Shown here piece after piece: positions 35,462 to 45,752 of a DNA stretch of 64,000 nt (position 1 is the stretch's first letter; each line of letters begins with the position of its first letter). The notes under the pieces are model-generated. The model ran no database searches and had not been told where the DNA came from. It saw only the letters and a list, made by a program, of their open reading frames with translations. Location of the stretch: the NCBI GenBank assembly GCA_020746875.1, contig JAGTJL010000016.1:1736001-1800000 (forward strand), read 5' to 3'. Position numbers and translations under genes: made by a program. The DNA comes from Rhexocercosporidium sp. MPI-PUGE-AT-0058. Taxonomy: Eukaryota; Ascomycota; Leotiomycetes; Helotiales.

Positions 35462-36869
35462 CTATAATTTCGACCCGCCTTCCTTCTCCTCAGCCAAGAC
35501 CTCCCTCCTATCCCTAACCTCCATGTTCCTCGGCCCCTCCCTCCCAAACTTAACAAGCACAACCCTCTTCTCATCGCCTCTCCTCCCACTCTCCCTCAAC
35601 TCCGGTCCCGGCTTATCCAATCCCAACACACTCCTCCCATCACTCTTCCTCATCAGAATCCCAATCGGACTCATCACCTTATCAGCCCACTTGACACCCT
35701 TCCCATCACCTCCATCGCCCTTGAGAAACTCCAAGACGTCGTCTCGCTGTCTCTGGAGTTCGGATGTGGAGAGAGGGGAAGAATTTGAAGATGAGGGGGT
35801 GAGAAAGGGAGCGAGCAGGTACATGAGGTAGAATTGGGGTGGGAAGAGGATTATTGAGTTTTGACGTGCTTGAGAAAGCCAGGTTGAACAGGGGGCGAAG
35901 AGCGCGGCTGTGTGTTCTAACCCGCCGTCTGAGGTTGGTGTTGGGATGACTGATTTAGAGGATATAGACTTCGATGTTGAGTCTGTGAGGGGGAGGAAGT
36001 AGAGATACATCTGTGTCGTGAAGCGTTTGGGGAGGTTAGTGGGCGTTATCCAGCGGGTGAAGGGGTGGAGTGCTTCTATTTTCCTATTAGTGGGCTTTCT
36101 CAATTTCAATAAAGTCATCAGTTCTCTCGTGATGAAACCTAAACAAGAAAGTGCTTCTCCGCTCGGCAAAAAAAGGGTCAACAAACCAATATCAACAATC
36201 CCTCCAACACTCTCAACCCACTCCTCAAACCTCTCCCTCCCAGCATGAATCTCCTTCCTAGCCCTCTCCCTCTCTCCCTCCCCAACCTCCAACAGTCCCT
36301 CACCAACCTTCCTCCTAGCCAGTAAAATCCCACTCTCTTCAAAACACTCCCGGATAGCACCAACCCTATAACTCCTCCCATCTACGTGTCTATTCGCGTC
36401 ATTCGGGCCAGGGATATCGCCATCCTGTGAGGCGGAGAGATTTCCGCCTGGGAAGACATGTGCGGAGGGGAAGGAGGAGGATGTGCGGACGCGATGGAGG
36501 AGGAGGATCTCATTTGTGGGCGAGAGGAGGAGAATACTGTTTGTTGTTGTTAGTACCCGTGGAAATTGAATTGGGGGATGGGAAGGGGTGGATGGTGTAC
36601 CTTGCGCTTGGTCGTGGCTCGGCGACTTTCTTTGCGGGTTTCGTGGACATGTATTGCTTCTCCAGCTCTGGACGTGGGCTTGACATGATTACAGGTCGAG
36701 TAACACCCGTCTGTCTTCTCGTAATTGTGCTGGAAGTCCCAAGTCCTGTTGTAGATCGCGGGGTATGAATTGTCGAAAGCGCCAGTCGAGACTCAGCCGT
36801 ATGAATTTTTCTTGTTACAGTGTTTGAGGTTTGTCGCACAGACAGAATCCTGGTGCGATAGAGAGGCAT
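35462..36869 (-). CDS. Nudix hydrolase, NUDT19-like (probable acyl-CoA diphosphatase)
   Basis: Three exons (36869-36601, 36536-36187 and 36075-35462) give 410 residues. An Arg-rich N-terminus (MPLYRTRILSVRQTSN...RKIH) looks like a mitochondrial presequence. The Nudix fold begins after RPSASILLLSPTNEILLLHR. AHVFPGGNLS precedes a long insert and the catalytic box with REcFEESGI near residue 160, giving the R-E-x2-E-E signature. The downstream segment ALHPFTRWITPTNLPKRFTT is typical of the NUDT19 group, which cleaves CoA and acyl-CoA. The second intron is 111 nt, divisible by three and stop-free, so an intron-retained isoform would stay in frame. Exact substrate is inferred. Confidence 0.87.
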
Positions 36870-37313
36870 TGAGCTGCATTTGAGAGCACGGTGTAGTCAT
36901 CGTGTTGATTAGTTGAGGGGTTGTCGTCGCTGGGCCGGGGAATCTGGGGAACCGAGGTTAGATTTTCTACCCCTTGATTTTGGGGAGCTTGTTTTTGTCT
37001 TACCGAGAATCTTCACATGTTTGTTTTGTTTCAACGATGTAGCGATCTAGGCACTTTAATGTCTTTGGTGTTGTTGTTGTTTTCTTCCTCATATAGGTTG
37101 TTCAACAAGTAAAATGCATGTCAGAAGTCTAGAAAAGCATATATGGTGGCTAAATCTCACAACCAAGGGAAGAAGCAGGGTTGAACGATCAGCACAGGGA
37201 TGTAAACGATAATCGAGTTTATTTCATCCCATCTCATCTCACTAATATCACCCTTTTCCTCATAAACCACATCCTCACATTTCCACCACCCAGAACAGAA
37301 CTTCAAAGTGAAA
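36870..37313. other. Divergent intergenic region
   Basis: This lies between the Nudix gene (-) and the terpene-cyclase pseudogene (+). I recognised no other features. Confidence 0.45.
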
Positions 37314-38142
37314 ATGGGCCCCAACGATACCCCCCTCCCACGTGCCCCCCCTTCTGCCTCCCGGTCTCCAACCTCCTCCAAGCCGGCGGCTCCCTCTGGA
37401 CCCTCTGCTATATCCTGCCTCACTTACCAATAGTGTAAAGACCGCGGCTACGGCATACCCCTCTTCGCTCTCGCCTTCAACTTCGCCTGGGAACTAATCT
37501 ACGCTCTTTACGTAGCCGAATCACCCCTAGAACAAACCGTTTTCGGGATCTGGCTCCTCATCGACCTCTTCATGGTTTACGGACTCCTCAAATACGGAAA
37601 AAGAAGAGTGGAACAGTTCGCCACTGGTGATGAAGTATTTGGGAGTATTTTTTGGGGCATGGTAGGGTGGTGCTCGGTGGGACATTGGGCGTTCGCGAGG
37701 TGGTGGATTGTGAAGAGGAAGGAGGGGAAGTTTTATGGCGGGCGGTTAGTCAGGTTTATTTGTTTGTTGCTAGTCTGGCACAGTTGGGATTAGGAGGCAT
37801 ACTGGAGGTGGGAGTTGGAAGATTTGGTAAGTTGGTTTTTTTTTTTCACTGAGCATTTGGGGAATGCAGAGGGGGTGACTGAGTTTCTACGAACAGGGCA
37901 ACAAGAGCTTTGGGCTCTTGTTGGATTTTCATGCTAATTATGGGTGGATGTGGTAATACTGGAGGGAAGGACATGAGTATTTTATGAGCCCCTTGTCAGT
38001 CTTCCTCTATGTCACAGCTTTAGTCAGAGACTTGATCTATCCGGTCGCTTTTGCGTATGTCAGGAAGTCTGAAAGATTTGGACCGGATGGTAGGAAGGTT
38101 GCTGGAGACGTGAGATTTGTTCAAGAGCAGAAGACCAAGTAA
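37314..38142 (+). pseudogene. PaxB-like integral membrane terpene cyclase, frameshifted
   Basis: Family sequence runs collinearly but switches reading frame. MGPNDTPLPRAP is followed, after a run of seven C, in another frame by SNLLQAGGSLWTLCYIL. A second shift near 37430 leads to RGYGIPLFALAFNFAWELIY and FGIWLLIDLFMVYGLLKYG, with the conserved Glu and Asp of this family intact. A third shift near 37740 leads to AVSQVYLFVASLAQLGLGG. An intron-like segment follows, then EYFMSPLSVFLYVTALVRDL and a hydrophilic tail ending at 38142. PaxB-type cyclases make meroterpenoids and indole diterpenes. No other biosynthetic genes (prenyltransferase, PKS, P450) lie nearby, so this is an orphan, probably dead copy. 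Assembly indels in homopolymers are the alternative. Confidence 0.75.
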
Positions 38143-38341
38143 AGGACCAGTTGTAGGAAGTCATCGATTCAGTAATTTCGTAGCCACCTTTATATTTCAT
38201 GGGCCTTCCATGTATTTATGTTTGGTCCTCCGGTGCATCCAATCATGCCCTATTCTCAATGTACAAACCTCCATACTCCTGAGCCCAAACGCCATGCATA
38301 TGCTAGACCCGAATTCCTTCTACTTAATCACGCTGTGTCTC

Positions 38342-38814
38342 TCACTCTTCATCGGGGTAGAGCTCATCCACATTGCTGAACTCAACATGGAACTCCCCAT
38401 TATTGGTCCAATGCTCCGAGTCAGCAAAAGCAAACGCAATCATCGCACCATCCTTCAAGCCCAAGCTCTTCGGCGACTCCTTCAATCCAGCAGCGCTGAC
38501 AGCCAACTCATCCCAGCCCTTATCCATATCGTAATTATCCTTAGGGACGCCTAGAACGACATCGATTCCAGACTTGGGGATTGGCAGAGGCTCATCTGAG
38601 GTGCTTGATGGTAGGCCGTCGGGGTATCGTTCGCGGAGAGTGGCGAGGAGTTCTTTTAGGATGGCTGGGAAGGGTGTGAGGGGTTCGACGAAGACGAGGA
38701 TTGTTTGTTTGCCGTGCTTGAAGCGCAATGTGTAGGCTGTGGATTTGATTTCTTCTGATGTTGTCTATAGCTTATTAGCTCCGTATCCAATCACACCAAA
38801 ACTTCTCGTACCAT
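38342..38814 (-). CDS. Small conserved hypothetical protein, start codon on its own exon
   Basis: The second exon (38764-38342) encodes 141 codons including stop. It continues upstream through a 47-nt intron (GTACGA donor, GCTAATA branch, CTATAG acceptor) to an ATG ending the previous exon at 38814-38812. The product is M-TTSEEIKSTAYTLRFKHG onward, 141 residues. It looks like a small folded domain with an acidic C-terminus (ELYPDEE). The frame upstream of the ATG is open for ~25 codons with coding-like sequence but no other ATG, so a non-AUG start or a further upstream exon is possible. I do not recognise the family. Confidence 0.65.
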
Positions 38815-39029
38815 CTTGTAGTTGAGCTCTTCTGTGCGTAGCTTCAATGTTGTTGTGATAGCATCATAAAGTTTCGAAGTGTGATGAAAGCCCCTCCTCA
38901 GGTAGCCACGATCGCGAACAAGGCGCGGTGCACGTGACCATGATCAGAGATCTCAAGACGAGGCAGACAAGGGAGCAATCCTTCAGCCTCGCGCAACCTT
39001 CAACGTCCATTCATTCGCAGCAGCTCATC

Positions 39030-39735
39030 ATGTCGACCACGATTGAGGAGGAGGAAGCCAAGAAGAGAGCAGAATGGCGAGCAGAACAGATACGACAACT
39101 GCGAATCGATTCCCGGTTCTCTTTTCCATTTGGGATGCGCCTCCCCATTGCGACCTCAATATCCTTTGTCTCTGGCCTGGTACTGGGCATGTCGCATGGT
39201 AGCCAGATGGCAGGATTCAGATTTCGAGCTGAGAATGCCCATAGATTACCGTCAACGCCTACGGGATGGTACCTCTATCACAAGAGCAAGAACTACAATA
39301 TGGCATTGGGAGGCGTCAAGGAGGGATTGAAGATGGGAGCGAAGGTCAGCTTTTGGACGGCAGGGTTCTTCAGTATTGAAGAGATGTTTGATCGGTATAG
39401 AGGGACCAAGGATTTCTTCAATACGGTTATTGCCAGCTTATCTATTGCTGGAGGGTTTTCTCTTTGGAGTATGCTTTTCTTCTTCTTCATTGCCTCCACT
39501 TACTCCACTCCATCCACTTCATCGCAAGTCCAAAACAAAGCTAACGAGTACCATAGACCGATTCCCTATCACCACAGCTGCGAGAACGGCAAAGACCTCG
39601 TTGGCTATTGGATTGGCATATGGACTTGCACAAGACGCAGTAGGAGTGGCAAGGGGTCGACCGCTGGGATGGGTAGACTTCATACGCCGAGGAGGAAGAC
39701 GAAAAGAAGTAGCCGATACTTCGCAAATAGCATGA
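39030..39735 (+). CDS. Tim17/Tim22/Tim23-like mitochondrial membrane protein
   Basis: Two exons, 39030-39468 and 39557-39735, encode 205 residues. A charged N-terminus (MSTTIEEEEAKKRAEWRAEQ) is followed by several small-residue, Gly-rich membrane segments. These include LPIATSISFVSGLVLGMSHG and VKEGLKMGAKVSFWTAGFFS, then FFNTVIASLSIAGGFSLW. After the intron come RFPITTAARTAKTSLAIGLA and a basic tail. The Gly-rich four-helix style fits the Tim17 superfamily of inner-membrane proteins, but I cannot say which member. An in-frame ATG at 38940 would add 30 residues; I chose 39030. The intron is 88 nt with a GTATGC donor and an ACCATAG acceptor. Confidence 0.75.
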
Positions 39736-40118
39736 TTTATTATGCCGTTCAGCTATCTTGATATCAAGCTCTCCTGATACGGTGTTATCCAACCAGCATT
39801 CCCAATTCCCAATGGACTGCTCCGCCTCCCCCCACTTTGTCCGCGATCAAGCATTCTTGGCTCGAACAAAGGCCGGCTATCGTCGGGCTGATTAGCGACA
39901 TCATCGCCATACCGTGGCGCGAAGGGAGGTACCCCTCTACGGTTTGCAAATGATCTGGCATTGTATGAATGACCGTTTCTTCCGAGCTCGGAGTTTTCTT
40001 TCTTCAAATATCTCTTCTCTATCCTCCTTGACCCTTTCTTGTCAATCAATTTACTTGTCAACTAATTCACTTGTCCTTTGCTTCTCTTCTCATCGTCAGC
40101 TACGGCCGCCTCTCAATC

Positions 40119-41635
40119 ATGGCGATAACAAAGGCTTTGAAGAGCAGGAATGCTTCACTATTCTCCCCCAGGTACCTTTCTTCTCAGACACTACCTCGGC
40201 GATCTTCAATTGCCTCAGATCATACGTCTTCAGACACATATCCTGCAGCGCAACCAATTGCTGCCAGATCGCCACCAAAGATGCTCAAACCAACCCCCCT
40301 ATCAATTCTCCCCTTAAGTTCTATATTGAGGTCACTGGCCACAATGACAATCTCCTCTTCGCCAGTAAGCAAAATTATGCTTCTCAATTGACAACTTCTG
40401 ACAATTTCCAGCTCCTGCTCAGACCGTCTTTAGCTATAATGTCCAAACTTGCACACTCTCAATCCGTCATCCTCTCCCCCGATTCAAACCCCCTCCTCCG
40501 ATTCTTCCTCAAACGAACCTTCTACAAACAATTCTGTGCCGGCGAAAACGAAACAGAGGTGAAAAAGACGGTAGACGGCCTGCGGAATCTAGGATTCGGT
40601 GGCGTCATCCTATCCTACGCCAAAGAAGTCGTGCTGGACAAGAAACAAACCGAAGCGCTGGCATCAAGTGGAAACAACGAGGCTGCGGAAGCTTGCATAC
40701 GCAACGAGATTATACCCTGGGCAAAAGGCACACGGGAAACAGTTCGTATGACAAGGCCTGGGGATTTTGTGGCTTTGAAGTTTACTGGTGCTGGATCCCA
40801 GGCTCTGTATGACTTGTCGCAAAAAGCAGACCCTTCGCCCGCGCTCAAGGAGGCAATCGATTCGGTGTGCGATCTAGCTGCAGAGCAGGGCGTCAAATTG
40901 ATGTTCGATGCTGAGCAAGCTGCCTTACAACCTGGTATCGATGCTTGGACTCTCAAATACATGGAGAAATACAACAAAACATCTAACGGTGAGGCTGTTA
41001 TATATGGCACATACCAAGCATACCTGAAGAGCGCGCCATTAGTCCTGGCCAAACATCTGGAAGCAGCAGAGAAAGGTGGTTTCACATTGGGTGTCAAGCT
41101 AGTCCGAGGCGCATACCTAGGATCAGATCCAAGACATTTGATCTGCGATACCAAAATCGACACAGACACAGCTTATGACGGTATCTCCGAAGCCCTCGTC
41201 CGAAAAACATACAATTCTATCCTCCAGCCCGCATCCAGCGCCTGCAAAACCTTCCCAAACGTAGCCATCGTCCTCGCAGGCCACAACCTCCCTTCAGTAC
41301 GCAAAGTGCAAGCCCTCTGCACGCAACAAAAACAACTCGGCGAGAAGCAAGCCGATATCATATACGCGCAACTTCAAGGCATGGCCGACGAGGTGAGCTG
41401 CGAGTTGGTCTTGGCTGGGAAACAAGCTTTGGCGAAAGGTGGCGAGAAAGCTGGGTTCGATGTTCCGAAGGCCTATAAATACCTGACGTGGGGAACGACG
41501 GGGGAGTGTATGAAATATCTTTATAGACGGGCACAGGAGAATAAGGATGCGGTTCAGAGGACGAAGGAGGGGAGGGATGCTATGGCTGGTGAGCTGTGGA
41601 GAAGAGTCAAGACATCGTTGGGTGTACGTGCTTGA
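40119..41635 (+). CDS. PUT1: Proline dehydrogenase (proline oxidase), mitochondrial
   Basis: Two exons, 40119-40364 and 40412-41635, encode 489 residues; the intron is 47 nt. The N-terminus (MAITKALKSRNASLFSPRYL) is basic and Ser-rich, fitting mitochondrial import. The catalytic barrel is recognisable through FGGVILSYAKEV, GVKLMFDAEQAALQPGIDAW, YGTYQAYLKSA, LGVKLVRGAYLGSDPR and the C-terminal YLYRRAQEN, whose arginines bind the proline carboxylate. The enzyme is FAD-dependent and oxidises proline to pyrroline-5-carboxylate, the first step of proline use as nitrogen source. In Aspergillus it is called prnD and sits in a cluster; no other proline genes are present here. Confidence 0.93.
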
Positions 41636-42229
41636 GCGTCAAGTGTCTTGAGGCATTTGGTTTTGTTGCATTTTGCGTGGAGTTCAGGCATATGGGAGGG
41701 GGACGAATTATGATGATGAATTGCATAGCGAGCATAGCTGCTGAATAGCTGCGAGATCCATGATTGCGAAATTTTAAAATTCAAACCACTTGTTCTATGA
41801 CACGAGGACTTCACCGCAGCATACAGAAATCTTATACTTACTAGGAGTCTGGCCACACAGGAGCGAGCCCAGACGCACCAAAAACATAGCCTGCCAAGAA
41901 TAAGCGACTATTCTCCTTTGCTCTCTTCTATCACTTCAGTAATCCGTAAGTGCATTTGGCTATTACTAAAGGCTACTGGAATATTCATCATTGTCATCTG
42001 AATCGCATGATAACCACATAGATGATCTGGTGGTCTACTTAAGCTTAACTATTCCTTGAGGCAGCAAAAATCCTTAGCGCCAAACTAGCGAAAGTAAACA
42101 ATTAGAGCACACACACTACATTGTAGTTCACCTTCTCGAAAGACACAAAAGGAATCTTTCTTTTGAGAATGATTCCCAAAAGGAAAACACGACTATATCA
42201 TCGGCACACAACACAAATCAACCTACACT
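41636..42229. other. Intergenic region, nothing recognised
   Basis: This lies between two plus-strand genes and holds the proline dehydrogenase 3' UTR and the next promoter. No other signals were found. Confidence 0.5.
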
Positions 42230-43284
42230 ATGGCAAACCAAAGCAAGCTGGGCAAAGGCGGCTGCGTCTTCTCACCCAAGGCACCGTCCGGATTGAAGCG
42301 CGTTAAGAAAGCTCTCTTGTCAGTGTTTGCCAGAGAATCAAAAGGTAAGGCCACTTTAAAAGCTTATGAGAAGGAAAAAGCAAAGAGCTGGGACGTGACA
42401 GAGACCCATGGTCAAGTTGGATTCGAGAACAATACTTTCACCAAGCTGAACAAGTTCGAGAGATTCATTGATCTGCCAATTGAATTGCAAAATAAGATCT
42501 GGGGATACTACCTCGTTCTTGATCATGTACAGCGTGATGTTCATGTCAAGTACGTCTCTACCTCTCCCTCCCCTTGCACGAGAATACTGCAAGGTACTAA
42601 CTTGTCAATCCCAGTCTCGTCCTCAAAAAGCTACCGAATACCTTGAACAGCGACTCATCAATCCATTACACACCATTCCTCCTCTACGCCCCCAACAGCG
42701 CCCCTCCACCCTCCCTCTTTTCAATCTCTCACTCCTCCCGGACCTTCGCTTTCAAAAATATACCCTATAAATTCGCCATTCCTCTCCCTCTCCCAGGTCC
42801 CACCAAAAGCACTAAAAGCACGACGATAACACGCCTCATACCTCTCGATTTCGGTATCGGCGATACGTTGACGGTCACATTCCCCTTCTACTCCGAGTCT
42901 CTCTTCACGTGGATTGCATTCAACCTCTCTCCCGGCTTCACGCGATACGTCAAACCTCCAAATGAGGTAGTTGGGGAGTTGGAAGACGGGGATAGGAGAG
43001 TTTTGAAGGGTGCTGGGGCGTTGGTTGTTAAGCAGAGGGGGGGTTTTTTAGGAAAGTTAGGAAAATTGTCAGGGATGGGGAAGGGCCAAAGGAAGACGGT
43101 GATTACGTTTCGATTGTGTGAGATTTGGGAGGGTTTGGATGTTCTTGAGAAGGATACGGGAGGAGGAAAGGTGGTGGAGAGGTTGAAGGGCATGCCGGTT
43201 GGGGAGTGGGATTCGCAGTGGATTCGTTTGATTGAGAAACTCGAGGTTGAGGGGGAGAAATTGGGGGAGGCTGTTTTAGGTTGA
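42230..43284 (+). CDS. 2EXR/F-box-like hypothetical protein
   Basis: Two exons, 42230-42549 and 42615-43284, give 329 residues. A basic N-terminus precedes a segment near 78-100 (FERFIDLPIELQNKIWGYYL) with the F-x-LP-x-E-L-x-x-K-I-W pattern of fungal 2EXR and F-box-like proteins. The remaining ~230 residues contain beta-rich sequence with Pro-rich patches and a basic, Gly-rich loop (LGKLGKLSGMGKGQRKT). The intron has a GTACGT donor, a CTAAC branch and a CCCAG acceptor, splitting an Asn codon. Proteins of this group are abundant in filamentous fungi and mostly uncharacterised. If it is a true F-box protein it would join an SCF ubiquitin ligase, which is unproven. Confidence 0.75.
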
Positions 43285-43923
43285 TTGGGAGGGAGGCGTA
43301 GGGGATGGGTTGGGATAGGATGGGATAGGAGGGTTGATGTTTAATATGGAGGTGGATGATGTTCTCTTTCTCTCTCCCTTATGCCTATGGGAGCAAAGAA
43401 ATGAAATATATGTACTGAAAAGATGATCTAGAAGCTGTGACCCTGCAATACCACTCCTTGTGATTTACAAATAAGAATTGCTTCTCAGACATAAATGACC
43501 TTTCCTTTAATTTCGGGGCTTAAAACTGTACCGCATATTATCTCGTGAAGAGAAGACGCCACATAGCATCTTGAGCAATCCTCTTTAAGACAAATGTAAA
43601 CAACCGGAACTTATATGTACCATAATTCAAACGTGCCTCTATAACAGAGCTGGCTTCCCTAAATTGGCTCCCGACCAGGATACATGACTCTAGCATTTCT
43701 TTGTTTTCAGAATCTTTTCCATCTTCATCCTGCCCAAGCCTGTTGCTCAACGATCAGCAATTGTAAAGTCAACGGAGTTTAGCTTTGAATTAAAAACATA
43801 TTTGGAACAAAGTCTCCCTAATCTACTCCACTCTACAGTTCTCTTCATTCTTCTCAATCATCTATTCCATCACCTCACATCCTCTTTAACTCACTTTCGA
43901 GATCAACGATTTTCTCCGCAACA
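43285..43923. other. Intergenic region, nothing recognised
   Basis: This contains a short G-rich stretch just after the upstream stop (repeats of GGGATAGGAT near 43309-43330). I see no gene. Confidence 0.45.
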
Positions 43924-44138
43924 ATGACTTCGCCAGATCCCTTTCACCTAGCATTTTCTTTTTCGAGCTATTTCAAACCCCTAAGCAGGTATGAACAAGC
44001 GACAACTTCATCACACTAAATCTTTGAGTCACTAATTCAAGCATCAATACCAATGAGTGCGAAGACCAGAACATGATGATAGCTCACGAGAGCGACAAGT
44101 GTCGAAAGCGAAAGCCATCACCGAGCCCCTACTTGTAA
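43924..44138 (+). CDS. Possible small spliced gene, 53 residues
   Basis: An ATG at 43924 opens a frame of 65 nt ending at a GTATGA donor. A 53-nt intron with a CTAATTCAAG 3' end joins it in phase (Ser codon split) to 44042-44138, ending TAA. The predicted peptide starts MTSPDPFHLAFSFSSYFKPL and ends in a basic Ser/Pro tail (KCRKRKPSPSPYL). There is no signal peptide or known motif. The only support is splice signals and phase, so it may be chance. A minus-strand frame overlaps it (44044-44271) with equally little support. Confidence 0.3.
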
Positions 44139-45752
44139 CCTCATGATACTCCCACTTGAGCTCCACAGAAAAGCCTACAGCGGGATCGACGCAGCCACCA
44201 CCAGTGATATCCACGTGATTCTCATCAACGATAGTCCTCGAAATGAGCCAGAATGCAAGCTCCACTTCCAAGCTATCAACACCAAGATCTCATGAATCCT
44301 AAATATCTACCAAAGAGAGAATGTAGTGTGGAGTAGTATAAGGCCGCCCGTACGAACTATTCTGAGGAGGGAGTTGTGAGGATTCTCATTAAACGTGGGG
44401 ATGCGATACGAGATATAATATCTTGTCGTTGTGCCGACGAGTAAGCCGGATGTTTGGAGAAGATAAAGAAGGTGATGTATGTGGAGTCAAGATGTATATA
44501 TACTTGCAGCATAGTTGGTCCGTCATCTTCCCTCCACATACTGTCAGGGACGCTGCACGCCCCTCCTGCCATCTTGGGAGGAGTACAGGAGAATTGTTGT
44601 TGATGGTTTGGAGAGTACTCCTTTGGCCTTGACCAGACCTTTGGCAAGTTCTACATCAAAATTTGGGGATTAATTTGTGGAGCAAAGCCACCTATTTCAT
44701 CAACTGCTACAATCGTACTTCCTCGCCATTTTTACCGTCAATAATAATTCTAAATGCCGGCACAAGTAACCTTTCCACAAGTGGCTTGCTACTTTGATAA
44801 TCGTGAGGGAACGATAGGCTAGAAAGAGAAGTATTTCTTCCTGGTGTAACATGTAATGCCTACTGCACCGGTTGTGTAAAGTAGGCGTGGATTCTCAATT
44901 ATGATAGCTGTTTCTGAAAGTTTGAAGTCGCCTAGCTTTTGGTTCTGTGAGACCTGAGGTCTGCTTGGTTGCCTGGAGCGCAGAGGCCAAATACTGAGGA
45001 ACAGATTCTGGAGAAGTAGAGTTTTGGTAAGATGTATAACCTGGAGCTTTAGTGCATTAGAAATCCGCAGCAAATTCAGGTTGGTATCTTTTGGCTATCT
45101 GGATATCACAGTAGATGAAGAGCGAAAGGCAACTTGTAGCCACTTCAATGCTTCTACAGAACTTATTTTGAGCATCAGATTTCCCCCTAAACAGGAAATG
45201 AATAACACGATGGATTGGAAGACAAGGATTGCAATATACCTCTGAACCTGGAACTCTACAAGAAACGTGAAAGAAGACGGCAAAACATCAAAGAAAGTCG
45301 GTTCTTGGGACAATGCACTTCTCAAACTCTTCATTGATGACAAGTATGTAATGTTCGTCTCTGATGTCATGCTGGTCCTCAGTGAGTACCTCGTGACTTA
45401 TGACCTGTTTTTTAAATCAGCCTTGTTGCCTCAAAGTTACCTGCCCAGCTGTACTCAGGCTTATACCTCTCGCCTCGCAACGCAACCATGCGTAGATGAA
45501 AGGTGAGCACAAAGGGGTATATCTAGCCAGCTACTTGGGTGTGCTGAATTCGAGTTTACTGACATTATTCTCAGTCCAGACGCGTGCTACCTCTCAAACC
45601 TGAACTTGATTACGCGAGGAACCGAAAACAAAAACATACTGCACTTCGCAACCAAGAGATCGGGACGACAAAACTGGCACAACGAACAAGACGCTTGCTC
45701 ACGGCCGACAAAAACCACAACAACATTGCACAAAACACGACTTGCTTCCAAG
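44139..45752. other. Gene-poor region, nothing recognised
   Basis: In these 1.6 kb both strands show only short open frames (for example 44357-44647 on - and 45267-45506 on +) with no family resemblance. It holds the promoter of the RRM-like gene at its right end. I saw no repeat or RNA gene. Confidence 0.45.

Noticed and set aside
40615..41169. 184-codon minus-strand frame
   Set aside because: Antisense to the proline dehydrogenase catalytic region.
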